Shown here: positions 19,701 to 28,201 of the stretch, in pieces
Layout: each line of letters starts with the position of its first letter
How positions within the stretch are numbered: position 1 is the first letter of the stretch
Assembly: GCF_000210075.1 (NCBI RefSeq)
Contig: NC_021017.1
Span: 3,143,935-3,207,934 of the forward strand
From: Bacteroides xylanisolvens XB1A
Lineage (GTDB): Bacteria > Bacteroidota > Bacteroidia > Bacteroidales > Bacteroidaceae
Reading direction: 5' to 3'
Length of the DNA stretch: 64,000 nucleotides
Notes under the pieces: generated by a model
The model's input: the letters and a program-made list of their open reading frames with translations, nothing else
Databases searched by the model: none
What the model was told of the DNA's origin: nothing
Position numbers and translations under genes: made by a program

Positions 19701-20783
19701 GCCACCGCCTTCGGTACAAATCCATAAGTTTCCGTCTTTATCTTCAGTCATTCTGCCGACAATCGGGCTACTTAGACCTTCTTTCTCTGTATCTCCTGTC
19801 TTGTAGCGGGTATAGATTTCATATTCCGGATTGAAATAGTTGACACCTCCGAAATAAGTACCCAGCCAAATTGTTCCTTGTTCATCTTTGACGATGCACC
19901 AGATGGAGGAGTGGGTAAGTCCGTCGGGTTTGTTCGCGTTGGCAGTGTAAAGTTGGAATTTACCTGTGCTCTTTTCATAGCGATTTAACCCGTGAAAGGT
20001 TCCTATCCACAGATTTCCTGCATTATCTTCACAGCAACTCCTTACGAAGTCGGCACAAATACTGTTTGGATTTTTGGGATCATGACGGAAGTTCTCGATG
20101 GTACCGTCTGTTTTTATCCGGTAGAGTCCTTCTTCCCAAGTACAGATCCATAATTCTTTAGACGAATCTTCGTAAATACTCGCAATATTACCTCTTGTGA
20201 CAGGTTGGGAAATCTTTTTGTCTCCCGATAAACAGTAAAGTCCGTTACTGGTAGTTCCCATCCACAGATTTTTCTTTTCGTCCAGGTGGAGGCAGGAGAG
20301 GGTGATATCTTTTCCGGCAAGATGATAGTAGAGATCGAAGTTTCCGGTACTTTCATTATATACAAACACTTCTTCTCTTTTCCCGATATATAATTTCTCG
20401 TTGAAATAAATAGCATCCACATTGCCTTGCAGCAACGTTTTGAATCTTTGTGTGGTCAGATCGAACTCTGCTACCCCGTCCGTACAGAGCAGGTATACCT
20501 TCCCGTTTTTGTTTCCGGTGATACGCAGCACTGTATTGCTGAACAAACTGTTCGGATCGTTTTTATTAAGTTTGAAACTTTTGATATCGTTACCGTTATA
20601 CCGGTTCAGTCCTTCACGCGTGCCAATCCATATAATCCCCCGTTCATCAATATAAAGGCTATTGACAGAAAATTGGGAGAGTCCGTCGTCCGTGGTCAAG
20701 TGGCTAAAAGTGATGTTTTGACCTTGTGTGCGGACTCCAGCTACGCTTAAAAATAGCAGAAATAAAAGAATTACTTTTCTCAC
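16725..20783 (-). CDS. Hybrid two-component system sensor/regulator (HTCS)
   Basis: A 1352-residue one-protein signalling system. Order: signal peptide (about 1-20); two seven-bladed beta-propellers of Reg_prop repeats (about 25-680, many NLWIGT-type repeats); Y_Y_Y domain (about 690-770); one membrane helix (WWAYLIYTIVTISLLWYLI); HisKA with phospho-acceptor His831 in NISHEFRTP; HATPase with NLLSNAVKHT and DTGTGIA; receiver with phospho-acceptor Asp1140 in SDVVMPRMSG; C-terminal AraC-type HTH. It senses oligosaccharide in the periplasm and activates PUL transcription. Its place beside the sulfatase and susCD fits the chondroitin disaccharide sensor type. The start codon is GTG; no in-frame ATG precedes the signal peptide. 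Confidence 0.92.
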   Translation of the reverse strand: MRKVILLFLLFLSVAGVRTQGQNITFSHLTTDDGLSQFSVNSLYIDERGIIWIGTREGLNRYNGNDIKSFKLNKNDPNSLFSNTVLRITGNKNGKVYLLCTDGVAEFDLTTQRFKTLLQGNVDAIYFNEKLYIGKREEVFVYNESTGNFDLYYHLAGKDITLSCLHLDEKKNLWMGTTSNGLYCLSGDKKISQPVTRGNIASIYEDSSKELWICTWEEGLYRIKTDGTIENFRHDPKNPNSICADFVRSCCEDNAGNLWIGTFHGLNRYEKSTGKFQLYTANANKPDGLTHSSIWCIVKDEQGTIWLGTYFGGVNYFNPEYEIYTRYKTGDTEKEGLSSPIVGRMTEDKDGNLWICTEGGGVNVYNRKNNTYRWYRHEEGKNSISHNNVKAIYYDRTNEIMWIGTHLGGLNKLDLRTNRFTVYRMKAGDPTSLPSDIVRDIVPYKDKLVVATQNGVCLFNPATGACQQLFKETKEGRGIGMVASLYIDKDGTLWIAATGEGVYSYRFDSGKLTNYPHNPANPNSLSNNNINSIMQDSNGNLWFCTSGSGLDRYRKESDDFENFDVQTDGLSSDCIYEVCESSIQKGDLLLITNQGFSQFNYPSKKFYNYGTENGFPLTAVNENALFVTHDGEVFLGGIQGMISFWEKKLHFTPKSYNIILSRLFVNGKEVVPGDESGILEQSICHTPEISLKANQSMFSIEYATSNFIPANRDEILYRLEGFSDEWNHTYRKQTLITYTNLNPGKYTLVIKSQREGIKEARLLIIVLPSWYETWWAYLIYTIVTISLLWYLIQNYNSRIKLRESLKYEKKHIEDLEALNQSKLRFFTNISHEFRTPLTLIVGQVETLLQVQTFTPNIYNKVLGIYKNSLQLRELITELLDFRKQEQGHMKIKVSQHNLVNFLYENYLLFLEYASSKQINFKFNKQKDDIEVWYDQKQMQKVINNLLSNAVKHTKAEDTISINVSQEKDHVIIEIKDTGTGIAAAEIDKIFDRFYQTEHLNSLNTGAGTGIGLALTKGIVELHHGTIRVESEPGKGSSFIITLKLGKEHFTEEQIAKDDTETIQQTETIVPSVEIIPDSEWKEEDNKRIEDAKMLIVEDNESIKQMLVGIFETFYQVSTASDGVEALEMIQKDMPSIILSDVVMPRMSGTELCKQIKTDFNTCHIPVVLLTARTAIEHNIEGLKIGADDYITKPFNTNLLISRCNNLVNSRRLLQEKFSKQPQAFAQMLATNPMDKEMLDRAMAIIERHLDNTDFNVNIFAREMGMARTNLFTKLKAVTGQTPNDFILSIRLKKGAVMLRNNPELNITEISDRIGFSSSRYFSKCFKEIYHVSPLAYRKGEESEEEGDGEETD

Positions 20784-20814
20784 TAATTTATTTTTTAAGG
20801 TGTTTACATCTATG

Positions 20815-20822
20815 CAAATATA
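20815..20822 (-). promoter_or_regulatory. -7 promoter element of the hybrid sensor gene
   Basis: TATATTTG on the - strand, 31 bp upstream of the GTG start, matches TAnnTTTG. No clear -33 box. Confidence 0.45.
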
Positions 20823-20875
20823 TTGTTTTTATTCGATTTCAGTGAATCTTATTAGAAGAAAGTAACTATAAAACA

Positions 20876-20913
20876 CCGGAAGAGAATTCTATTTAACAGA
20901 ATTACTCTTCCGG
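20876..20913 (-). terminator. Terminator closing the large second PUL
   Basis: Left arm CCGGAAGAGAATTCT (20876-20890), right arm AGAATT (20898-20903) plus CTCTTCCGG (20905-20913) with a single bulged base. The stem has 15 pairs. On the - strand it follows the esterase stop by about 65 nt and precedes the sensor promoter, so it separates the two PULs. Confidence 0.8.
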
Positions 20914-20978
20914 TTTCTAACCTAACTAACCTCTTGTTATAGTGTTTGTGCCTGTTTCGTTTTTATCAGTTCAGATTA

Positions 20979-22274
20979 TTACCACACTACATACTGATTG
21001 AAAAAACGAGTACTTTCAGCAATCCATGAGTCCATGTTCTCATAAGCTGCAAAGTGTCCTGATGTAGGGTAACATATCCAGCGTTTAGGTGTACGGATGT
21101 GATTGTATGCTGCAAAATTTGTATGTGGTGGTGTAATGTTGTCCTGAAGTCCGAATCCCATTAATACTGGGCATTTGATCCATCCGGTCAGATTCTTCAA
21201 GTCAAAGTAAGTTAGTAATGAGAATATTTTATCTTTGTCAATATTCTGCCGGGCAGCTCCTTCGAATACCAAGTTGGCAGGCCAGTGAACCAAACGGAAA
21301 TAATCGGGATAGTCTGACAGAAAGGGTACGATAGGCGCAGCTGCGGAAATACGATGGTCGAGTGACGCTGCTGCTAATGTGAGCGCTCCACCTTGCGAAA
21401 TACCTGTAGCAAAAAGGTTTTGTCCGTCAAAGCATGGCTGAGCAAAAATAAAATCAATACTGCGGACTGTATCAGCAAAAGCACCTCTGTAATAGTAATG
21501 TTTGGGTGAATCCAGTCCGAAAGCAATCCACTCACCAAAGCGGTTATAAGGTTTGTTGAGGCCTTGTCCACGGGGTGGAATGACCAAGATACACCAACCG
21601 GGATAGTCGTCGGGACTGGGAATCCAGGTGACGGCATCATAACCTTGATAAACCACTACGGCCGGATGACTCTGACCATCTGTAGGGACTGCCCAATACC
21701 CCCGTAAGATTTCTCCTTCAAGCGAGCGCATTTCTACTTCGTAAACATCACGCTCTGGCTTCGAAGATTCAGGTAGACGTGTCATTTTATAGGCAGGGTG
21801 TACACGTTTAAGTTCGGTGATGGTTTTATTCCAAAATCTTTTTAAGTTAGGGGGACCATCCGGTTTGGATAAAATCTGTTCGGCTTCGTATCCAAAGAAG
21901 AAATGTTTCAGAGTGTCGGTGCCGGCAATGAAACAAACCTGGTAAAATCCGGGAGTGAGATTCGTGAGAGTGACTGATGCACGACTGCGAAAGCCTCCAC
22001 CGGGAGCTATCGAATCTGTTCCGAAAGAGTAGGTTATAAAGGTAGACGATACAGCATTGCCGAAATCTGTTGCAATGTCCATGCGTATCCTATCCGAAAA
22101 ACCTGACTGTGCAGATGTCAATTCCAGCATGAAGCGTACTGGATGTTCGTTATCGAACATCCAGTTTTGCTCAACAGGAATATTGAGATTTATGGTCTTC
22201 TGTGTATAACTTCTTATTGAGTATCCGGTCAGGAGTATAATGACGTATATCCACTTTTGCATCCTGTTAATCAT
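20979..22274 (-). CDS. Acetyl xylan esterase-like hydrolase (AXE1/CE7 family), secreted
   Basis: A 431-residue secreted alpha/beta-hydrolase: signal (about 5-24), an N-terminal beta-sandwich (about 28-130), then an AXE1-type catalytic domain. The triad is visible: Ser293 in GISQGG, Asp378 in GLQDNITPP and His407 in SGHFAAYE. The CE7 motif RGQG (about 235-238) is present. CE7 enzymes remove acetyl groups from sugars; the real substrate here is unknown. It is the last gene of the second PUL, 5 bp after the phosphatase-like gene, and is followed by a strong terminator. A second start (Met5, MQKW) is possible; the gene before it also begins MQKW. Confidence 0.82.
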   Translation of the reverse strand: MINRMQKWIYVIILLTGYSIRSYTQKTINLNIPVEQNWMFDNEHPVRFMLELTSAQSGFSDRIRMDIATDFGNAVSSTFITYSFGTDSIAPGGGFRSRASVTLTNLTPGFYQVCFIAGTDTLKHFFFGYEAEQILSKPDGPPNLKRFWNKTITELKRVHPAYKMTRLPESSKPERDVYEVEMRSLEGEILRGYWAVPTDGQSHPAVVVYQGYDAVTWIPSPDDYPGWCILVIPPRGQGLNKPYNRFGEWIAFGLDSPKHYYYRGAFADTVRSIDFIFAQPCFDGQNLFATGISQGGALTLAAASLDHRISAAAPIVPFLSDYPDYFRLVHWPANLVFEGAARQNIDKDKIFSLLTYFDLKNLTGWIKCPVLMGFGLQDNITPPHTNFAAYNHIRTPKRWICYPTSGHFAAYENMDSWIAESTRFFNQYVVW

Positions 22275-22279
22275 TGTAA

Positions 22280-23350
22280 TTACTCTTTGATATAAAACGT
22301 AATCAGCACTCCTTTATGATCGCTTGGCCACTGATTGTTTACGGGCGGAATGATTGGATCTTTGGTTTGTTCTTCTATTCTTTGTCCGCGTACAATAGAG
22401 CCTGTTGGACCTACTATCTGGGCACTTTTTATTTGTAGATTTTTATTTGGATAATAGTAAACGAAATCAATTCGTTCGCGTTCATCTGCCTCCGGTGCCC
22501 ATGAGAGATTCTCTGGAATGACTGATTTATTGTCTGCTGGAAAAGTGAATCCCGGACATTTCACCGGATCGGGATGAATTACCCGGTAGGCATCTTTATA
22601 TCCCCGTTGAACCAACAATTTGGAAGTTCCCCAATTGACGATACATCCGCGATGATCGAATAGATCTTTTGTATCGGCCTGCCAATCCAGATAAGAAGGC
22701 TCATTCAGATCTCCGGCAAAAAATACGAGTGCTCCTTGCTCTAGCTCTTTGGCAGCGTTGTTGATAAAAGCTTGGGCGGATTCTATACGGTCTGATTCTT
22801 CGCAGACAGCAAGTATCTTGTTTACATCAGTGATAGGAGCCGGAAGTTTATCCCAATTAACGCTACCGTCATTGTATCCCCGGGGATAGTAACAGGTGTA
22901 GTAACGATACTCTGAATGTGCCGGGTAAACGGCCACTCGTTTCCCATTGACATCCAGAATCGCTTTGAACATCCATTTGTTGATGCGTTCTGTCTCTTTG
23001 ATCGGATATTTTGATATGACCGCTCTTCCGTCTATTCGTGCATCGTAATAGATGAGTCCCTTATCTTTAAGCCCTTGCATTAGTTTAGGCATCACGGGAT
23101 CGTCTTGTGGACCTTTATATAATTCGCAAAATGTAGCAATGTCTGGCTGTAGGGTAGCAATCTGTTCTATCAGATATTCCGGAGCATGCTCCACCTTGGT
23201 ACACTCCACCCATAAGTTGAGTTGAAGGAACTTAATCTCTGTTTTCTTTCCTGTTTCTTCTTCCGGTACAGATACTTCCGTATCGGTTTTAGAACATGCA
23301 GTGATAACAGGAAGTATGGCAATAATAATAGTTAATAACCACTTTTGCAT
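22280..23350 (-). CDS. Endonuclease/exonuclease/phosphatase-fold lipoprotein
   Basis: A 356-residue lipoprotein (lipobox Cys19). It has the DNase I-like metal-dependent fold used by nucleases, phosphatases and phospholipases. All expected active-site groups are present: Glu76 in TFCELY, His145 in PAHSE, Asp214 and Asn216 in GDLNEP, Asp295 in RIDFVYYY, and Asp344-His345 in SDHKGV. It is therefore likely active on a phosphomonoester or phosphodiester. Being lipid-anchored and encoded in a PUL between SusD and the esterase, its substrate is more likely a phosphorylated glycan or lipid than DNA; this is inference. Spacing is 22 bp from SusD and 5 bp to the esterase. Confidence 0.8.
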   Translation of the reverse strand: MQKWLLTIIIAILPVITACSKTDTEVSVPEEETGKKTEIKFLQLNLWVECTKVEHAPEYLIEQIATLQPDIATFCELYKGPQDDPVMPKLMQGLKDKGLIYYDARIDGRAVISKYPIKETERINKWMFKAILDVNGKRVAVYPAHSEYRYYTCYYPRGYNDGSVNWDKLPAPITDVNKILAVCEESDRIESAQAFINNAAKELEQGALVFFAGDLNEPSYLDWQADTKDLFDHRGCIVNWGTSKLLVQRGYKDAYRVIHPDPVKCPGFTFPADNKSVIPENLSWAPEADERERIDFVYYYPNKNLQIKSAQIVGPTGSIVRGQRIEEQTKDPIIPPVNNQWPSDHKGVLITFYIKE

Positions 23351-23372
23351 AATCTGTATTTTTTAGATTTGA

Positions 23373-25145
23373 TTACCAGCCCGGATTCTGACAGTTAGTT
23401 CCTGAAGCATTCTGTAACCGGATCGCTTCGTCACCCGGTATTGGATATAATAGGAATTTTTCACTATATGCTTTTCGGTTATTATCTACTACAAAACGGG
23501 AGTAACTTCCATCTGAGTTTGCCTTCATTCCGGTAATTACTTTATCTGTTTGATCCAGCATCTTCCAACGGCGTACATCAAAGAAACGGTGTTCTTCAAA
23601 AGCAAGTTCTACGCGTCTTTCGTTCCTGATTCGCAGACGAAATTGATCACAGGATAATCCGTAAGGAATGCCTGGCATACCTACTCTGGAACGTACTGCA
23701 TTGACTGCGTCTACGGCATCATTGGGTACAGTTCCGGTAGTAGATGCTTCATTAGCTGCCTCTGCATAATTCAAATATAATTCAGCCAGGCGGAACTCTT
23801 TGAAGTAACCATCCAGATTGCCGGAACGTCCGGATTTATAATGTGAGAACTTACGCGTATAATAGCCGGTACAGGTGTAACGTGCGTTACTGGGATCAAG
23901 TGCACAGTTTCCTCCTGTCTTGGTTGAGAGTAGTGCACCGGTTTCCAGGTTTAGTTTGGAACCATCGTAATAAATAGAAGCTTTAAGACGCGGATCACGG
24001 TTCTCATACGGTTTGGCTCGATTGTAGAGACCTTCAACAGCCGAATTCAAGTTAGGCTGCAGATGATTGGCATCTAGATAAGGGCTCTCTAAATTGAGCA
24101 GAGGATAAGATTCTGTCATGTCACCGTTCACAACTTCATAGGCATCAAGTAGCTCTTGCGACGGACACGCACCGGCATCTGTCTGGCCGTCGGTAGTTGG
24201 CAGGCCAGCATAATTCCACATATACATTTGTCCAACTTCCATAATGGTTTCTTTGTCATTAACTACCGGCAAGTCAGTGCGCGAATAGAAATACACATCA
24301 TAAGGAGAATAACCAGCTGTAGCATTCGGCTGTTTCTTATAAAGTTCATAATTGTTCGCCAGACAGTCATCCAGAGACTTTTTAGTAATTTCTGCGGCTT
24401 CTGTCCAAGTGATTGTTCCGTCATTGTACAGAGGACTGGCTGCATAGAGTGATATCTGTGAACGGATGGCTGCACAGATGGCTTTTGTCATAACGTGACG
24501 GTAATTCTCCTTATCTAAGGAACGCCATCCCCATTCTTCAACAGTGGGAATATCAATAGCAGCCTGACAATCAGCTAATATTTGGCGGGCACACTCGCCA
24601 AATGTACCTCTTTTAACCTTGGTATAATCGTAGTCGGGAGTTGTTATGATGGGAACACCTCCATAACGTTTCACCAATTGAAGATAATAGAAAGCGCGTA
24701 ATGTAAGTACCTGTGCCTTGAAACTGTTACGTATATCTTCCGAGTAGACACTGGCAGTAGGGATATTGGCAAGAAAGATGTTGCAGGCACGAATCCCTTG
24801 ATAATAATAATTGTAGTTTTCCGGATTTCCTTCGATGCCCTCCAGCGGATTGCTGAAGGGAGATAATTGTCCTTCATTCCATTTGCGGGTAACTCCGTTC
24901 TGTAGTTCCCAGGAATCTTTGGCTTCATCCGTACAACCAGCTAGCATGGTATAGTTATAGTTCATTCCGTAATTCAGAATCCATCCATAACATTGATTCA
25001 TATAAGTATACGTTTTACGGTTCGTGGTAAACAAATCGCTGTAATCCGTACGGCCGTCCGGATGATCTTCAATTTCAGTACATCCTATGAATGAGGATAA
25101 TATGAGCAAGGAGAATACTCCTGATATGATTTTATTTATTTTCAT
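23373..25145 (-). CDS. SusD/RagB family lipoprotein, second pair of PUL 2
   Basis: A 590-residue lipoprotein (Cys22 in FIGCTEIED). SusD features: TLRAFYYLQLVKRYGGVPI, YNGYF-type loop regions, FRLAELYLNYAEAANEAS, NAVRSRVGMPG, ERRVELAFEEHRFFDVRRW and a terminal LYPIPGDEA with NPGW. It lies 11 bp after the SusC at 25157 and should act as its lid. The glycan is unknown. It differs clearly from the other SusD of this PUL, so the two pairs probably capture different parts or sizes of the same glycan; that is inference. Confidence 0.9.
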   Translation of the reverse strand: MKINKIISGVFSLLILSSFIGCTEIEDHPDGRTDYSDLFTTNRKTYTYMNQCYGWILNYGMNYNYTMLAGCTDEAKDSWELQNGVTRKWNEGQLSPFSNPLEGIEGNPENYNYYYQGIRACNIFLANIPTASVYSEDIRNSFKAQVLTLRAFYYLQLVKRYGGVPIITTPDYDYTKVKRGTFGECARQILADCQAAIDIPTVEEWGWRSLDKENYRHVMTKAICAAIRSQISLYAASPLYNDGTITWTEAAEITKKSLDDCLANNYELYKKQPNATAGYSPYDVYFYSRTDLPVVNDKETIMEVGQMYMWNYAGLPTTDGQTDAGACPSQELLDAYEVVNGDMTESYPLLNLESPYLDANHLQPNLNSAVEGLYNRAKPYENRDPRLKASIYYDGSKLNLETGALLSTKTGGNCALDPSNARYTCTGYYTRKFSHYKSGRSGNLDGYFKEFRLAELYLNYAEAANEASTTGTVPNDAVDAVNAVRSRVGMPGIPYGLSCDQFRLRIRNERRVELAFEEHRFFDVRRWKMLDQTDKVITGMKANSDGSYSRFVVDNNRKAYSEKFLLYPIPGDEAIRLQNASGTNCQNPGW

Positions 25146-25156
25146 AACTTCAGTCT

Positions 25157-28100
25157 TTAGAAATTCAGGTTAAGTCCTATGTTAAATGTTCTGTAAATGG
25201 GGTATACAGAGTAGGAATATTGTTCCGGGTCCAGATTATCGAACTTGAGAGATGAGGTGGTCAACAAATTGGCTCCGCTGATATAGAATCTCATTTTCTC
25301 CAGTTTCAGCTTACTGCTCCAACGTTTAGGAAGTGTATAACCTAATACTACATTCTTCAATCTCATATAGTTATTTTTGGAATAGAAGAATTCATTCGAT
25401 TGGAGACTTGAAGAGCTTCCTGTGGTCAAAGCCGGATAGCTGATTTTTTCATTTGCCGCATAGCGATCTGCTGTCCAGGCATTACGGTGCAGGTCTGTGT
25501 ACACTCCTTGGTAAGCATTATCGAAGATACCGCATCCACTGTAATAGGCTGCTGTACCTGATACACCTTGTAACTGAACATACAAGTCAAAGTTTTTGTA
25601 TTCCAGTTGAATAGAACCACCATAAGAAAGTGTAGGTAGTGTCTGGGCTTTGTCCATCGGTGCCTGGTCACGCTCATCTATATTTCCGTCGTTATTTAAG
25701 TCTTTGTAAATGAAATCACCTGGGCGCGGAGAAGCACCAGAGAATCGCAGACCGCTTTTATCTATTTCCTCCTGGCTATTATAGTAGCCGTTTCCGTTGG
25801 AATAGTCAATCAGATATCCGAACTGTTGTCCTGCAGAATAGCCGGTTTTACGATATGGATAGTAATATCCGCTGGCGGTACGGTTCAACTCTTTTATGTC
25901 AGTTACTTCATTTTTATTGTATCCCATATTCCCTCTGATAGTCATTCTTAATCCACATTTCAGATTCTTGATATAAGATAGTTCAAGATCAAATCCTTTG
26001 TTGTTCATCTTACCCAGATTTTCAAATGGCAGATTTTCACTGGCGATACCTTGTGCAGAAGATACACTGTTATTTTGGATAGCCATTTGGGTCTGTTTCA
26101 CGTTCCAATAATCAAATGTGATACCTAGTGAGTTGAATAAGGTAACATCTATTCCGTAATTTTGCTGGAAAGATTCTTCATAATGGATATACGGATTACC
26201 TTGCATACCTTCTACAGTATGAAAGCCATAGTAGTTGCTTAGTAAGTAACCTGCATCTTTATAACGTACATCTGTAGCATACAGGAAACGGGTGTCAGAT
26301 ATCTGGTCATTACCCAGCCAGCCGGCAGATGCGCGTATTTTGAGGAAGGACAACCAATCTGTGTCTTTCAGGAAACTTTCGTTGGATACCACCCAAGCGG
26401 CAGATACTGTCGGGAAGAATTTAAAACGGTTACCTGGTTTGAACTGTTCTGTGCCATCATAGGTAAAGTCTCCCTGTATATAGTACCGTGAATCATAGCC
26501 GTATTTCACATGTCCCATTAATGACAAACGATCGTATGGGAGATCACCGTTTTTCATCATATTCTCATTGAAATAGCTGACAAATGCATCTACTTCATGT
26601 TTGCCTCCAAAAATACGATTATAGTTGATGAATCCTTGGAAGTTGATAAAGTAGCGCATATTAGCGGTCTTACTTAAACTTAGAGGAAGAGTGGTGTGAG
26701 TACCGAAAAGTCCGCTGCCATTGGCTGCATAACGTGCGTAGTCAGTAGAACCATAGATTGTTCCGTCATAGTTTGCTTCATAACCTACTATTCCTTTTAC
26801 GCTCAATCCTTTAGTCAGGAATCCCAGATCCAGATTCATTCCATAAGCGACGTTCAGATTGATACCTGTTTGATGGCTATATCCGGAGCGGTTGATAAGT
26901 CCGTAAGTAGGATATTCATTGTATTCTGCAGTAATCACTTTTCCGTCTTCGGTGATAGGTCCAGGTACGGTGGGGGCCATCTGATAGATCGAATTCATGA
27001 TATCTCCTGTCCCGTTGTATCCTTGATTCATCCGGTCGATAGTGACATTTGTGTTAAGGAAACAGTTTAGATAACGATGCAGAGTGACGTCCACATTAGC
27101 TAAAATGTTGAAGCGATGCAATTTGAGTGCAGGATTATAATTATCATTCTTCTCTGCATCAATCAGGCTGTTTTGGTGAAGATAACCGGCATTAACAAGG
27201 TATTTAACCCGGTTGTTACCTCCGCTGATATTTACGTTGTAACGTTGCATACTGGCTGCATCATTCATAAAAGTGTCATACCAGTCGTGTCCCGGCATAG
27301 TTCCATCTGTAAACCCGGCTATTTCATATAAAGAATAGAGTGGAGTGCCACCGTCATTGAGTAAGGCCTGGTTACGCATTTGTGCGTATTCACCGGTACT
27401 TACTATTTTAGGACGCTGGGTAGCCTGTTGTATGGAGAAGTCCATGTTCACATTTACTTTAGTACGTCCTATTTCGCCTCTTTTTGTAGTAATAAGAATT
27501 ACTCCGGAAGAAGCTCGCGGACCATATAATGCTTTAGCTGCGGCATCTTTCAGAATACTGACAGATTCTACAGTGTTGGCATCGAGTGTATTCATATCGA
27601 ATAATGGAGCCGGAATTCCATCGAGTACAACCAAAGGTGAATTACCGTTTATGGAATTCAGACCACGTATATACATCGTTGTTGCATCATCGGCTGGTGT
27701 GCTGGTGGATTGGATAGAAGTCAATCCTGCCAAGCGTCCGGTCAGCGTAGCTGAAAATCCGCTATTAGGTGTTTTAACTAACTCTTCTCCCTGAACGGTA
27801 GAGATTGCTCCTGTATAACCTCCTTTTCTCTCTTTCTGCAGCATGGCTACTTCGAGAGATGTATCCTGACCGGCGATGTCTGATATCAGACAAAACTCTA
27901 CCGGTTTATTCAGAGTGAATTTCATTGTCTGGTTCCGATATCCCGGAATCTTACAAATGACCATACTGGCTCCCGACGGAATCTCCATGATGAATTTTCC
28001 GTCTTTATCACTGCTTGTGGTGTATTCGGGATTGTCCGGGACAGAAATGATTGCGCCGTCTAAAGGTTCGTTGCTCTCATTCCGCACCACACCGGATATA

Positions 28101-28183
28101 ACTTCTTGCACTTGTGCCCGGCATACTTCATTGCCTGTGAACAGGCATACGATGCACAAAAGTGTGATTATTCTGTTTTTCAT
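25157..28183 (-). CDS. SusC/RagA family TonB-dependent transporter, divergent, PUL 2
   Basis: About 1008 residues: signal peptide ending near VCRAQ, carboxypeptidase-D-like domain (EVISGVVRNESNEPLDGAI), plug (about 130-240, VVLDGIPAP, KDAAAKALYGPRASSGVI), then a barrel ending FNIGLNLNF. The usual SusC linker EEVVVVGYG is missing and replaced by LEVAMLQKERKGGYTGAIST, so coupling to TonB may differ. It is somewhat shorter than the other two SusC proteins. It lies 12 bp after the preceding SusD and 11 bp before its own SusD. Two ATG codons six bases apart (28189 and 28183) fit the signal peptide; the second is used here. Confidence 0.9.
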   Translation of the reverse strand: MKNRIITLLCIVCLFTGNEVCRAQVQEVISGVVRNESNEPLDGAIISVPDNPEYTTSSDKDGKFIMEIPSGASMVICKIPGYRNQTMKFTLNKPVEFCLISDIAGQDTSLEVAMLQKERKGGYTGAISTVQGEELVKTPNSGFSATLTGRLAGLTSIQSTSTPADDATTMYIRGLNSINGNSPLVVLDGIPAPLFDMNTLDANTVESVSILKDAAAKALYGPRASSGVILITTKRGEIGRTKVNVNMDFSIQQATQRPKIVSTGEYAQMRNQALLNDGGTPLYSLYEIAGFTDGTMPGHDWYDTFMNDAASMQRYNVNISGGNNRVKYLVNAGYLHQNSLIDAEKNDNYNPALKLHRFNILANVDVTLHRYLNCFLNTNVTIDRMNQGYNGTGDIMNSIYQMAPTVPGPITEDGKVITAEYNEYPTYGLINRSGYSHQTGINLNVAYGMNLDLGFLTKGLSVKGIVGYEANYDGTIYGSTDYARYAANGSGLFGTHTTLPLSLSKTANMRYFINFQGFINYNRIFGGKHEVDAFVSYFNENMMKNGDLPYDRLSLMGHVKYGYDSRYYIQGDFTYDGTEQFKPGNRFKFFPTVSAAWVVSNESFLKDTDWLSFLKIRASAGWLGNDQISDTRFLYATDVRYKDAGYLLSNYYGFHTVEGMQGNPYIHYEESFQQNYGIDVTLFNSLGITFDYWNVKQTQMAIQNNSVSSAQGIASENLPFENLGKMNNKGFDLELSYIKNLKCGLRMTIRGNMGYNKNEVTDIKELNRTASGYYYPYRKTGYSAGQQFGYLIDYSNGNGYYNSQEEIDKSGLRFSGASPRPGDFIYKDLNNDGNIDERDQAPMDKAQTLPTLSYGGSIQLEYKNFDLYVQLQGVSGTAAYYSGCGIFDNAYQGVYTDLHRNAWTADRYAANEKISYPALTTGSSSSLQSNEFFYSKNNYMRLKNVVLGYTLPKRWSSKLKLEKMRFYISGANLLTTSSLKFDNLDPEQYSYSVYPIYRTFNIGLNLNF

Positions 28184-28201
28184 ATACATTCTGTTTTATG
28201 A

